Assembly (NCBI GenBank): GCA_965116115.1
Contig: OZ220486.1
Span: 744,001-808,000 of the forward strand
Origin: JAPOXR01 sp965116115
Lineage (GTDB): Bacteria > Pseudomonadota > Alphaproteobacteria > Rhodobacterales > Rhodobacteraceae
Direction of reading: 5' to 3'
Length of the DNA: 64,000 nt
Within the stretch, counting starts at the first letter, position 1; every line of letters starts with the position of its first letter. Shown here piece after piece: positions 52,057 through 60,747 of this stretch. The translations under genes were made by a program, and so were the position numbers. The notes under the pieces are model-generated. The model made no database searches. It was given only the letters and a program-made list of their open reading frames with translations, and was not told the origin of the DNA.

Positions 52057-52175
52057 GCGATTCCCTCCGTTTTCACCATAGAGAGTATCGCACCCGCTTG
52101 ACCCGCATACAACATGTAGATCCGTTTCAATCGCGGTCTACAGATGAAGCGATGCATTTCGGAGTTTGGCCGGGG

Positions 52176-52933
52176 AAACAAAAAATTTACCTGACCACTC
52201 ACTCGGACGGTTCGATTTTAAGGCTTTGCGGCGAGAGGCGTTCGTTGCGGAGGGAAGACTGCGGGCATTTTCGTCACGGAACGCCGGCAATTTAACCGTT
52301 TGGCGCGGGCTTGCGGCAAACGGATATCAACATAACCGCGCACGCGCGGGCGGTTGCGATCAGGAGGCTGTATCATCTCCTATGCGCAGGCTGGACGATT
52401 GAGGCATGGACAGCACGCCCTGGGAGATTGCCGCGCAGCAAGCGGCAGTCGGTCAGGAACAGGGCGGTGAAACGCTTCAGAGTCGCGCGGCCGGTATGAA
52501 AAACACGATGGAAATTCCGGCCGGCTGGGGCTGACCTTGCGCAGCGCAGGGCTTGAACATAACATATAACGAGGAACAATGGACCGTTGACGAAACAGCC
52601 GAAGACATCCCCGACACTCTTGACGATCTTGGCGACTTTGACCGGGATGCGGATGCGTTCCCGCGCACGCCGTGATCTTCTGAGGGCCAATTCGGGGAAG
52701 GCGCCAAGGCCGCTTTCAGCGAGTTTCTGGCGAATCACAGCAGCGGCGGCTTCCTGTCCGCCCAAGCGGCATTGGCTCCGGCAGTCAGGCTTCGTTTGAA
52801 GGATGCAGGGAGTGCAGTTCGCCGTGCGGATATTCGGTAGTGAAGCCTCTTTGACCGAGAGCCGTGTCCGGTACAGCTGCGGGCCGAAGATTCACGCTCC
52901 GCCGGAGTCCTACAGCCGGGCGGGAGCCGACTG
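52176..52933. other. About 750 bp without a convincing gene
   Basis: A plus-strand frame starting MDSTPWEIAAQQAAVGQEQ (about 52406) stops after 43 codons, and an acidic segment TVDETAEDIPDTLDDLGDF continues in another frame until a TGA near 52675. This may be one decayed acidic gene, but I recognise no family. Nothing else stands out. Confidence 0.35.
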
Positions 52934-53614
52934 ATGCAGAATCGGACAAGCGTTTTTGTTGATGCCGATGACCGCGTCCGAAGGGAAGCGCTGTCAGATC
53001 TTCTTGCTCAAAACGACGAGTTTGAAACTCTGGATGCGCTTGATGACGCCCGGCCGCCTTCTGTTATTCTCCTTGATGCGAACGTGGAAAGAAGACGGTC
53101 CGCGCTTCTCCGCTGCCGCTGCCACCGTGCCAGATTCCAATACTGCTCCTTAATTTTATTGGCCGGCAACCGGTCGAATGCGGAAGACATTGAAGAATTT
53201 GAGGCCAGTGCCGACAGCGTTATGCGGGAGCCGTTCAGCATCCGGGACTTGATTTCCAGCATGCGGCTGCAGGTCAGAAACCGCCGGTGGCTCGCCAGCG
53301 AATCTGTGCGTATCGGCGGCCTGACATTTTTTCCAGTCGAACGGCGGGTGAAAAACGATGACGGAGCGGAGGTCATCCTGTCGGTTTTGGAAGCGCGGCT
53401 GCTGCAGCACCTGCACCTTGTGTCCGGGAAGTCCGTGAGCCGCGGACTGCTGCTGAAGGAAGTCTGGGGTTATGAACCGAACGTCGACACGACCACGGTG
53501 CAGACCCACGTACATCGCATCCGTTTCAAGCTTCGCGAACTGGACCGCGAGGCTGACTTCATTGTCACCAAAGGCGACAGTTACGGTTTGAAGGCGGATG
53601 ACTCGGCAAAATGA
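52934..53614 (+). CDS. OmpR/PhoB-type response regulator with atypical receiver
   Basis: 226 residues. The receiver (1-115) keeps the acceptor Asp strand (PSVILLDANVE) and the acidic start (VFVDADDRVRREAL), but the conserved Lys after the fifth strand (usually KPF) reads REPFSIRDLI, so normal phosphorylation signalling may be altered. The C-terminal winged helix is typical: LSVLEARLLQHLHLVSGKS, VSRGLLLKEVWGYEPNVDT, TTVQTHVHRIRFKLRE and FIVTKGDSYGLK. No histidine kinase gene is adjacent. It precedes xthA by 48 bp. Confidence 0.85.
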   Translation: MQNRTSVFVDADDRVRREALSDLLAQNDEFETLDALDDARPPSVILLDANVERRRSALLRCRCHRARFQYCSLILLAGNRSNAEDIEEFEASADSVMREPFSIRDLISSMRLQVRNRRWLASESVRIGGLTFFPVERRVKNDDGAEVILSVLEARLLQHLHLVSGKSVSRGLLLKEVWGYEPNVDTTTVQTHVHRIRFKLRELDREADFIVTKGDSYGLKADDSAK

Positions 53615-53662
53615 ACCGCTGTCGTTTCCCTGTCGGCTGAAATCCCAATATGGAGGAATGGT

Positions 53663-54451
53663 TTGAAGTTTTCAGTCGCGACTTGGAACATCAATTCCGT
53701 GCGGATACGAATCGGGCTGGTCTGCCGTTTCCTGCGCTGTGAACAGCCGGAGGTGCTTTGCCTTCAGGAGCTGAAATCGCCCGAGGACAAATTCGAAGCC
53801 GGCGAATTTGCGGAGCTCGGTTACGTCCATTGTGTTTTCCGCGGCCAGAAATCCTACAACGGCGTGGCGGTTTTGTCGCGGATTCCGCTGAAAGACGCAG
53901 GATCCAAGGACTTGTTGAGAAACGGTGACGCTCGCCATGTCGCGGCGGAACTGGAAAACGGAGTCACCATAGAGAATTTCTATGTGCCGGCCGGCGGTTA
54001 TGTGCCGGACCGCGGCGTCAATCCGAAATTCGGCGACAAACTGGATTATGTGGCGGCGATGCGGGACTGGAGCCGCCGGGAACGGCCGCTGCGCAAGATT
54101 TTGGTCGGCGATCTGAATATTGCCCCTCAGGAAGAGGACGTCTGGTCACACAGGCAGTTGCTGAAGGTGGTGAGCCACACGCCTGCAGAGGTCGATCTGC
54201 TGAATTCAGCGCTTGAGGCAGGCAGCTGGACCGATGTCGTGCGAGCGGACATTCCTGCGGGGAAACTCTATTCGTGGTGGTCTTACCGCTCGCCCGACTG
54301 GAATGCCGCGGACAAAGGACGGCGCTTGGACCACATCTGGGCGACTCCGGACTTGGTGCGGGCAAGTCACGGCTCGCGCATTCTCAGGTCTGCCCGCGGA
54401 TGGGACCGGCCTTCGGACCACGTTCCCGTCATCGCCGAATTTGAAGTTTGA
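53663..54451 (+). CDS. xthA: Exodeoxyribonuclease III / AP endonuclease
   Basis: 262 residues from a TTG with GGAGG seven bases upstream. It cuts DNA 5' of abasic sites and degrades 3' ends. EEP-fold motifs: ATWNINSVRIRI, LCLQELKSPEDKF (metal Glu), YNGVAVLSRIPL, NFYVPAGGYVPD (catalytic Tyr region), LVGDLNIAPQEEDVW (Asp and Asn), WWSYRSPDWNAADKGRRLDHI and PSDHVPVIAEF (Asp-His pair). Complete. Confidence 0.95.
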   Translation: MKFSVATWNINSVRIRIGLVCRFLRCEQPEVLCLQELKSPEDKFEAGEFAELGYVHCVFRGQKSYNGVAVLSRIPLKDAGSKDLLRNGDARHVAAELENGVTIENFYVPAGGYVPDRGVNPKFGDKLDYVAAMRDWSRRERPLRKILVGDLNIAPQEEDVWSHRQLLKVVSHTPAEVDLLNSALEAGSWTDVVRADIPAGKLYSWWSYRSPDWNAADKGRRLDHIWATPDLVRASHGSRILRSARGWDRPSDHVPVIAEFEV

Positions 54452-54533
54452 AGAAACAAAACGGAACCTGCCGCCGCTTACTGGGCAAAGCTTCGGCTCT
54501 ATTTGCAAATGCGATGATATCAGCAGGTCGGGC

Positions 54534-54665
54534 TAGTAGTCTTTCTTGGTTGTATTGATGGTTAAAAATAACGAAGTAGACGCGCCCAACATGTAACGAA
54601 TTTATCGCTCCCGGTTTCTGCTCCCAACCCGCCCGTGCCATCATTTCCGCTGTGTCAGCCTACTA
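54534..54665. repeat. 130-bp MITE, copy A
   Basis: Begins TAGTAGTCTTTCTTGG and ends GTCAGCCTACTA. It is the reverse complement of the copies at 56611 and 56741 with scattered differences (for example GTAGACGCGCCC against GGGCGCGTCTAC). TA dinucleotides form both ends, as for IS630/Tc1-type targets. Confidence 0.75.
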
Positions 54666-54735
54666 GGCCGTTCGTATGTTCGTTCAAGCCCCGCTTCCAT
54701 GAATGGTACGGGCGGGCAAAGTAAAGGTCCACATC
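54666..54735 (-). mobile_element. Short IS30 fragment
   Basis: About 70 bp equal to the part of ORF B around GLNEHTNGL; here the preceding residues read HSWKRG, closer to the IS30 consensus than the CDRG of the full copies. It is joined directly to an IS66 remnant. Confidence 0.65.
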
Positions 54736-55230
54736 AAGCGCGATCGGCGGGATGTCCGCGACCTGCCGCCGGATATCCCCTTCCTATGCCGCCCCGGCGA
54801 GGGACGCGTCGCACCCGCCGCAGACATCGGGATGATGATCCTCGACCCTGTCCGGGGTCTCGACAAGGCTCACCGTCGTTCCCTTATGACCGGGCTACCC
54901 CCCCGGCCGGCGACCTGACGGAGCTTTTTTCTTCGGCCCCCGCTTGGAAAACCCGTCGCTCGACGGCGGCTTATGACTGTTGCCGCCGTTCAAGCTCGGA
55001 AATGCGGCCCTGTGCAGCCGCAAGCGCCGCGGCGGCTTTATCACGCTCGTCAGCGATCGCATCCCGCTCGGCGAAAGCAGCGTCACGATCCGCGACAGCC
55101 TCTGCAAGTCTCGCCTTGAGACCGGCTCCGCTGAAAGCTGGGTCGACGGTCCTGTCCCGCGCCGCCGCCGGAATGCCGCCGGTCATCGGACCCGTTCCGC
55201 TGAAAACTAATCTCAGACTTCCTGACCTGA

Positions 55231-55545
55231 CGCATGATTATCTGACCGGTTTTCCGGGTTGGGAGCGCCTGCGATCTGATAGACGAGGCGGAGACCGCTG
55301 CCCGGACAGAGGGTTCCAGGCAGGCTGAGTCACAGGCAGGCTGAGTCAGTCAAGCAGCGGCATGATAGACTGTCGGGAGAACGCTGATCGGGACGGCTTC
55401 GACGGGTGTCAGGGGAAGAGACGGCATCGAATCCGCCTTTTCACGGGTCATCTATTCAATATTCATGAAAGCCCTTCAGTTCAGTGAGAAAAGCCGCTGA
55501 AAGGCAGAAAAACATGGAGTTTCTGAGACTCTTCCCGGCACTGAA
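55231..55545. other. Unknown left part of the 1.1-kb element
   Basis: About 315 bp without a coding signal. A CAGGCAGGCTGAGTCA motif is repeated directly at about 55318-55345. Confidence 0.4.
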
Positions 55546-56300
55546 GAGCATCCATGTTCGGTTTCAAGGGCGTTCCGGGAGGAAATTCAGCCCTTGTTTC
55601 CTTTTTCCCACAGCTTTCGCACATTTTTTCCACAGAAGCTCCTTCGGTTCAGGAGGCCGCGGCAGCAGTCGCGGGCCGCCGAATCGGCCGCTCCGGAGCG
55701 CAGCTCGGCCGTCCGGACGCGGACGGGGCGTGTTTTTACCAGCCGCGCCGTTCGCGCAGCAGCTTGTTCGCGAGGACCGCCGGCTTGCGCATGACGGCGA
55801 CAAGGGCGGCCTTATGACATTTTCCCCGCCCGGTGAGCCGGTCATAGAATGCGGACACATCTTTATTGACACGCACAGCCGTCAAAGCCGCCATGCAGCG
55901 CGCGCGCCTCGGGCGGAAGCGTCCGCCGCGGATGCGCCGGGCTCCTTTCTTCGCGCCGCTGTCGCGGGCGAACGGCGCGGTGCCGGCGAGAGCCGCGGCC
56001 TGCCGGCTGTCGAGCTGCCCAAGTTCCGGCACTGGCCGAGCAGAGCGGCGGCCGTGACCGGTCCGATGCCGGGAACGGACATCAGGATGCGGTAAGCGCG
56101 GGCCTGGTCAGGATCGCTCTTGATATGCTCCTCGATCTCAGTTTCGGCAGTTTCCTTCTGCCGCTCGGCGGCTTCAGCGGCTTTGTCCATGAGTTTCTTT
56201 GCTGACGCGTCCTGCGGATCATCGCGGCGCCGGCGCAGTTTTTTAATGCTCTCAACCAGTTGCCCGCGGGCGACCATGAGGTCATTGAGACGGTCAAGGG
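55546..56300 (-). pseudogene. IS110-family transposase fragment, second copy
   Basis: Nearly identical to 21749-22500: SVPGIGPVTAAALLGQ, the same frameshift, then PELGQLDSRQAAALAGTAP, FYDRLTGRGKCHKAALVA and VMRKPAVLANKLL. The N-terminal half is missing. The common break and common frameshift in both copies show that they derive from an already defective ancestor. Confidence 0.82.
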
Positions 56301-56450
56301 GATCAGGTCAGGAAGTCTGAATCTGAACTCATATCCTGTATATCCGCGGCTTGCGCCGTTCTGTTCAATGTCGTTTCTTAATTTCTTGACAAGGGATCCG
56401 ATCACACAAAATCAAGCACCGATCAAACTCCGAAATGCATCACTTCATTA

Positions 56451-56610
56451 GGCTCTGTACCCAAAAAATTGAAGGGCTTGACCAATACTTGGTATCGTCT
56501 AAGAAATCGGCAACAAGATGATGTTAAAATCCCTTGCTGCCCTTTAGGTGTGGATGCCCGGCCACATGTCATAACCCAGCTTGGCAAGTCAATTTTTTGG
56601 GTACAGAGCC
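56451..56610. repeat. 160-bp MITE with 22-bp perfect inverted repeats
   Basis: Ends GGCTCTGTACCCAAAAAATT and its exact complement (22 bp in all). TA stands at both borders (56449-56450 and 56611-56612), the target duplication of IS630/Tc1-mariner transposases. No coding capacity. Confidence 0.85.
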
Positions 56611-56742
56611 TAGTAGTCGAACATGGCAGAATTGATGGCACAGGCGGGTTGGGAGCAGCAACCGGAAGCGTTAAACTCATGACATGCCGGGCGCGTCTAC
56701 TTCATTCTTTTTATCCATCAATACAACAAAGACAGACTACTA
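56611..56742. repeat. 130-bp MITE, copy B
   Basis: TAGTAGTCGAACATGGC to GACAGACTACTA. Same family as 54534-54665. It shares a TA with the 160-bp MITE on its left and with copy C on its right. Confidence 0.75.
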
Positions 56743-56869
56743 GTAGTCTGACACAGCAAAATTGACGGCAAAAACAGGTTGAGAGAAGAAACCGAAAACA
56801 ACAAGCTCGATATACTGGAACGTCTACGTCACTATTTCCATTCATCAATATAACAATGTCGAACTACTA
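56741..56869. repeat. 130-bp MITE, copy C
   Basis: TAGTAGTCTGACACAGC to GTCGAACTACTA. More diverged from A and B but with the same ends; joined head to tail to copy B through one TA. An IS30-right-end fragment (GTAGACCGCGATTGAGGCGG) follows at 56870-56900. Confidence 0.7.
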
Positions 56870-56999
56870 GTAGACCGCGATTGAGGCGGATTTGCATGTT
56901 CAAGTTCGTAACATGCCATCAAGTCGGAGTGAAGTATGAGATGTTGATAGCCCCCGAGGGGGCGGAACAGGGAGGGGGCGGAACAGGCCCCTCGGAGTA

Positions 57000-57445
57000 G
57001 GGCTATCGCTTTTGAATTTTTTTGGTTTCCAATCACCGCATTTTGTTCCATCAAGGCCTCAACAACATGAACAGAAGCAGGAAGACAGCTGATTTATCTT
57101 GTGTTTTCAACGGCATCACAGATTCCCGGCGCGGGAACGATGCCGAGCTCGAGAGGATCAATGCTGTTGAACAGGTCGGAAAAGGCGTCGCAGCCCGGCG
57201 TGCCGTGCTTCAGATTCATGAACCCAAGCAGGAATTTCTTCTTGATTTCAGCATATTCGACTGTATCGGCGCATGTTTCGCCTCCCGACATGACGGTCAG
57301 AAGAGCGGTCATGAGCATTTCGTGAAGGTCATGCCGCGCAGCGTTGTTGCGCCGGGGATCGGTTATGCCGTTGAAAATATGAAATAAATCAGCTGTCTTC
57401 CTGCCTCTGTTCATGTTGTTGAGGCCTTGATGGAACAAAATGCGG
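57000..57445. mobile_element. Two ISAs1 5' ends joined head to head
   Basis: 57000-57130 (plus) carries the ISAs1 end and NNMNRSRKTADLSCVFNGI. From about 57130 to 57445 the same region lies on the minus strand (MNRGRKTADLFHIFNGITD ... MNLKHGTPGCDAFSDLFNS). The junction is a GC-rich palindrome-like CCCGGCGCGGGA near 57125-57137. The minus-strand copy continues beyond IS30 copy 5 at 58810. No complete transposase is left. Confidence 0.75.
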
Positions 57446-58809
57446 TGCCGATTAAACTCCGAAATGCATCGCTTCATCTGTAGACCGCGATTGAGGCGGA
57501 TCTACATGTTGTATGCGGGTCAAGCGGGTGCGATACTCTCTATGATGAAAACGGAGGGAATCGCATGCCGTAGGGCTTTAACTGCTTGACCGGGTTTGAC
57601 CGTTGCCAGCTTCAGGCGCTGAAGAAAAGCGGTTTCCCGCAAAGAGGCATCGCGGCGGAGATCGGCTGCTCGCAGTCGACGGTGAGCCGGGAACTCGCCT
57701 GCAACACCGGGCTGCGGGGCTGCCGCTGCCACCAGTCGCAGCGGCTGGCCGAAACCCGGCGGCGGGAGGCCTCGTCGGTTTCCCGCAAGATGACGCCGAT
57801 GAGCTGGAAGATCATCGAGATATGTCTGAAGTCCGGACAGGCCCGCAGCAGACTTCGGGCCGCTCAGCGATGACGGGTGTCATGACGGTGAGTCCGACCT
57901 GGATTTACCGTCACATCTATGCGGACCGGGCGGCGGGGGGAAGCCTGTTCCGCTGCCTCCGCCGCCGGGGGCGGAAGCGCTGCCGCCGAGGCCGGGACGG
58001 CTCCGGACGGGGCGTGATTCCGGGCCGGAGGGACATATCCGAGCGGCCCGCGATCGTCGAGGAGAAGACCCGGGCGGGAGACTGGTAAGCGGACACGATC
58101 ATCGGCGTCCGGCACCGGGGAGCCTTGGTTCCGCTTGTCGACCGGGCGACGAAATTGACTTTGCTTCAACAGGTTGAGAGAAGGACGTCGTCCTCAGCCG
58201 GAGCCGCGGTCATCAAGTGTCTTCAGCCTGTGTCCGGCATGACTCACACGATCACGGCTGACAACGGCAAGGAATTCGCGGAGCGCGCGGAGGTCTCGCG
58301 GGCTCTCGGCGCGGACTTTCACTTCGCCCGCCCGTACCGTTCATGCGACCGGGGTTTGAACGAGCATACGAACGTCCTGGTGAGAGAACAGCTTCCGAAG
58401 TCGACGGACTTCCGGACGATAGATCCCGCCGAGGTCCGGAAGGTGCGGGACGCGCTTGATAACCGCCCCCGCCGCTGCCTGGTTTACCGGACCCCGGCGG
58501 AGGCTTTCCGTGAGGCTGCGGAGGCGGCCGCGGGCAGGGGCGTCCTCGAAAAAATTCCGGTCCCGGACGGCGGCTCGGGCTGCCCCCCCCGCTGAAACCG
58601 CCTGCGGACCGCTTGGAAGAGGCGGAGCTCAACTTTCCGGCTGCCGGCTGACCCCGGCCAGCGGCTGGATCACGACGGATTCCCGCCGCTCTCATGACCC
58701 GTGGCCTCCGGAAACGCATTTGCGGGGCATCCGCAGCATCTGCTACAGCTTGATTCTGACAGAGAGCCGCCGGCTGAACCCGGTGATGCATTTCATAGTT
58801 GTACGGGCG
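57446..58809 (+). mobile_element. IS30-family element, copy 5, nested in ISAs1
   Basis: Begins TGCCGATTAAACTCCG (57446) and ends GTACGGGCG (58809), flanked by CGG (57443-57445 and 58810-58812). Removing it restores the ISAs1 end GGAACAAAATGCGGTGATTGG. ORF A has TAG as third codon (ATG CCG TAG); ORF B has the TAA after GDW shared with copy 4. Only one arm of the palindrome remains. The C tract is 8 nt. Confidence 0.9.
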
Positions 58810-58855
58810 CGGTGATTGGAAACCAAAAAAATTCAAAAGCGATAGCCCTACCCCT
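58810..58855 (-). mobile_element. ISAs1 terminal segment displaced by IS30 copy 5
   Basis: CGGTGATTGGAAACC ... AAAAGCGATAGCCCTAC is the ISAs1 end seen at 48722 and 57000, in minus orientation. Confidence 0.8.
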
Positions 58856-58872
58856 CGGAGCGTCTGATCCGG

Positions 58873-59776
58873 CTACTGCCGAGTGCCGAAGGCTCCGACG
58901 ATGTTCTGCTGCTCGAAAACCCCGGTCGCCTCAGCATGGCTAGAACCGAAGAAGCCGCCCTGAATGCGGTTACCTGTTAGCCCGGCCTTGAATGTCCCGT
59001 CAGAATTCACCGAGACGTCATTGAAGCGCACGGCGGAGACCGAGTGTGCGCCGAGCCGGTCGATGTTTTGTATGTTCGTGAACGCGGCGTCTAGCTCTTG
59101 GGTACCCATGTCGTATTTCAGGCTGGCATCGCCTTGGAGCCTGTCGCCACGGCCCGCACCGGTTGCCGGAGTGCCGACCATCAAGCCTTGCCATGTCGCG
59201 CTTCCGGCTGGCGGCGCACCCGTCAGATCACCGGCTGCTATGCCGTAGCGGCCATTCACTTGGATGTCTTCAACGGTGGACCGCTCCGTCTGCACGCCAA
59301 AGGCGCTGTGCTGCATCCATGCGCCGAGCGCGCTTAAATCGACGCCGTCATTTGTCCCTTCCCATCTGATGAGCGTGACGCCGTGCTTGGTGCCGACCGG
59401 CTGGCTGTTGACGGACACGAATTCGAGGTTGGACAAGCGGACGGTTATCGAATATCCGATTGTCGGTTCGCTGACCGTGCAAGCGGCTCCCGAACAGGAT
59501 GCCCGAAGCGTGAGCGTCGGAATCTGCGGCGAACTGGTCTCCGCATGTAACGTTGTGGCCGTCAGCGAATCGGCGCGTGAGATGACGGCGGCGGAACGCG
59601 CGGTCTGATCCGCTGTCGTTTCGGCCGGCGGCGCGGCTCCGGTCAGCATCTGGATTTGTTCAGGGGCGGGGGGGGGGTGTGTTCGGTCCTCCGCTGGAAG
59701 AGCCACCCCCGCCTCCGCAAGCGGCGAGCAAAAGGACGGCGGCAGCCGTAGCCACTCCTGGTTTGAATGTCATCAT
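58873..59776 (-). CDS. TbpB-like surface lipoprotein, off by one base at a poly-C tract
   Basis: The start ATGATG at 59771-59776 follows GGAGAAGATTTCCC. The first 32 codons give a lipoprotein signal with lipobox LLLAAC, then GGGGGSSSGGPN. Next is a run of ten C (59668-59677); as sequenced the frame ends at TGA a few codons later. With nine C it continues for about 265 residues: APEQIQMLTGAAPPAE, LRASCSGAACTVSEP, and the final barrel FQGGFFGSS-type block (GNRIQGGFFGSSHAEATGVFE, QQNIVGAFG) typical of transferrin-binding-protein-like and Slam-dependent lipoproteins. The protein would sit on the outer surface. The tract makes it a candidate phase-variable gene, at present OFF. Confidence 0.85.
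59668..59677. repeat. Poly-G/C tract of 10 in the lipoprotein gene
   Basis: Ten G on the plus strand; loss of one (or gain of two) restores the reading frame of the minus-strand lipoprotein. Confidence 0.85.
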
Positions 59777-59829
59777 GGGAAATCTTCTCCGTCAGTGCAG
59801 CCCGATGGGCACCGGGCCTATCAATATTT

Positions 59830-60238
59830 CATACTTCACTTCCACTTGTAGCGGCAAGGACGCGAAGGGAATTCCCGTCCATATCGGGACAGCGGTCACC
59901 GCCGCTGGTCGTCCGATGGGCATGTTCTCGCTGCACGCCGACTTCCGCCGGGACAATGAAAAAGACAGCGTCCGCTGGCTGGAAGGGCTGGATCGGGCGA
60001 AGGAGCTTGAGGCGGCCTGCTTCGGAACCCGCGTCGTTTCCGTCTGCGACCGGGAAGGCGACTTCCAGTATTTGCTCACCTGCGCCGCGAACGACGGAAA
60101 CGCGTTGTCAGCGTGCGCGAGCCGCTCGGCGAAACAGTGCGCGCGGACGCTGGACGGCGGCAAAGAGCGCCTTCAGGAGCATGTCGCGGCCCGCCCGTCG
60201 CGGTGACGGAGCTGACCATCCCGGCCGCTAGCGGCCCG
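59830..60238 (+). pseudogene. IS4-family (Tn5-like) transposase fragment
   Basis: Plus frame: HADFRRDNEKDSVRWLEGL, DRAKELEAACFGTRVVSVC and DREGDFQYLL, the central Asp region of IS4/Tn5-type transposases. After a frameshift near 60190, VAVTELTIPAASGPRAR follows. Both ends of the gene are missing. It replaces the upstream region of the lipoprotein gene. Confidence 0.7.
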
Positions 60239-60430
60239 CGCGCGGGATGCGGAGGCTGCCGCTTCGAAGCGTCGGCGAATGGCCGGCGCAGGGTCTTGCC
60301 GTCAACGGTGATGACGCCGTCCCCGTATTCCGCCGCCGGACCCTCCGCCCGGCTGCGGGAAAGACGCGCGGGAACGATGCCGGGCTCGAGAGGATTAATG
60401 CTGTTGAACAGGTCGGAAAAGGCGCCGCCT
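60239..60430 (-). mobile_element. ISAs1 fragment
   Basis: The minus strand contains the VITVDGKTLRRPFADASKR block and, upstream, LFNSINPLEPGIVPARLS, from the middle of the ISAs1 transposase (compare 1-250). No ends are present. Confidence 0.75.
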
Positions 60431-60747
60431 GCCTATGCCCCTTAACCTGCGGCTTGACCATTCCCGCGGGGCTGCAGACCGCAGCGCATCGGCGCTGAAG
60501 GCGGGTTCATGTCCGGCGGCCGGCGCGTCCGGCCGGGCCGGAAAAGCATATGGCGGGGCGGTAACGCTGTTCCGCCGCGGCCGGCGGCCGGGAAGTCGGC
60601 GCATACGTTTTTCGAAGGCCTTTCCGCAGCGCGAACCAGGGCATCCGCGCTGCCGGCAGCGGGAAAGCGGGCGCGCGCCGGCGGGCCGTCCGCCAGCGGC
60701 GGTCGGCGCAGAGGCCGGCAGGGGCTTTCAAGGTTTCAGCGTCGTTT
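60431..60747. other. GC-rich stretch between ISAs1 and IS4 remnants
   Basis: No frame with recognisable features. GGCCGG-rich inverted segments occur around 60515-60600. Confidence 0.35.

Larger units (their letters stand above)
50756..52175 (-). mobile_element. IS30-family element, copy 4
   Basis: 1420 bp, CGCCCGTACAAC to GGCCGGGG, with the target duplication AAA (50753-50755 and 52176-52178). ORF A (52056-51748) is intact; ORF B has a TAA after RAGDW near 51533, the same nonsense codon as in copy 5. The palindrome (51024-51073) is complete; the G tract (50975-50984) is 10 nt. Confidence 0.92.
55214..56319. mobile_element. Unclassified 1106-bp element with 17-bp inverted repeats
   Basis: Perfect terminal repeats CAGACTTCCTGACCTGA (55214-55230 and inverted 56303-56319). 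A 5-bp direct duplication AATCT flanks it (55209-55213 and 56320-56324), and joining the flanks restores IS66 sequence. It contains about 300 bp of unknown DNA and the C-terminal IS110 fragment. IS110 itself does not make such ends or duplications, so the mobilising enzyme is something else and is not encoded inside. Confidence 0.75.
54740..56400 (-). mobile_element. IS66 remnant, interrupted by a 1.1-kb element
   Basis: Minus strand. The transposase start (MTGGIPAAARDRTVDPAFSG, ATG at 55186) and its heptad coil, NSHKPPSSDGFSK and RRPGG blocks are recognisable down to about 54740, with deletions and frameshifts. The 5' noncoding part of IS66 resumes at 56320-56400 on the far side of the inserted element. 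The C-terminal two thirds of the transposase are missing. Confidence 0.75.
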
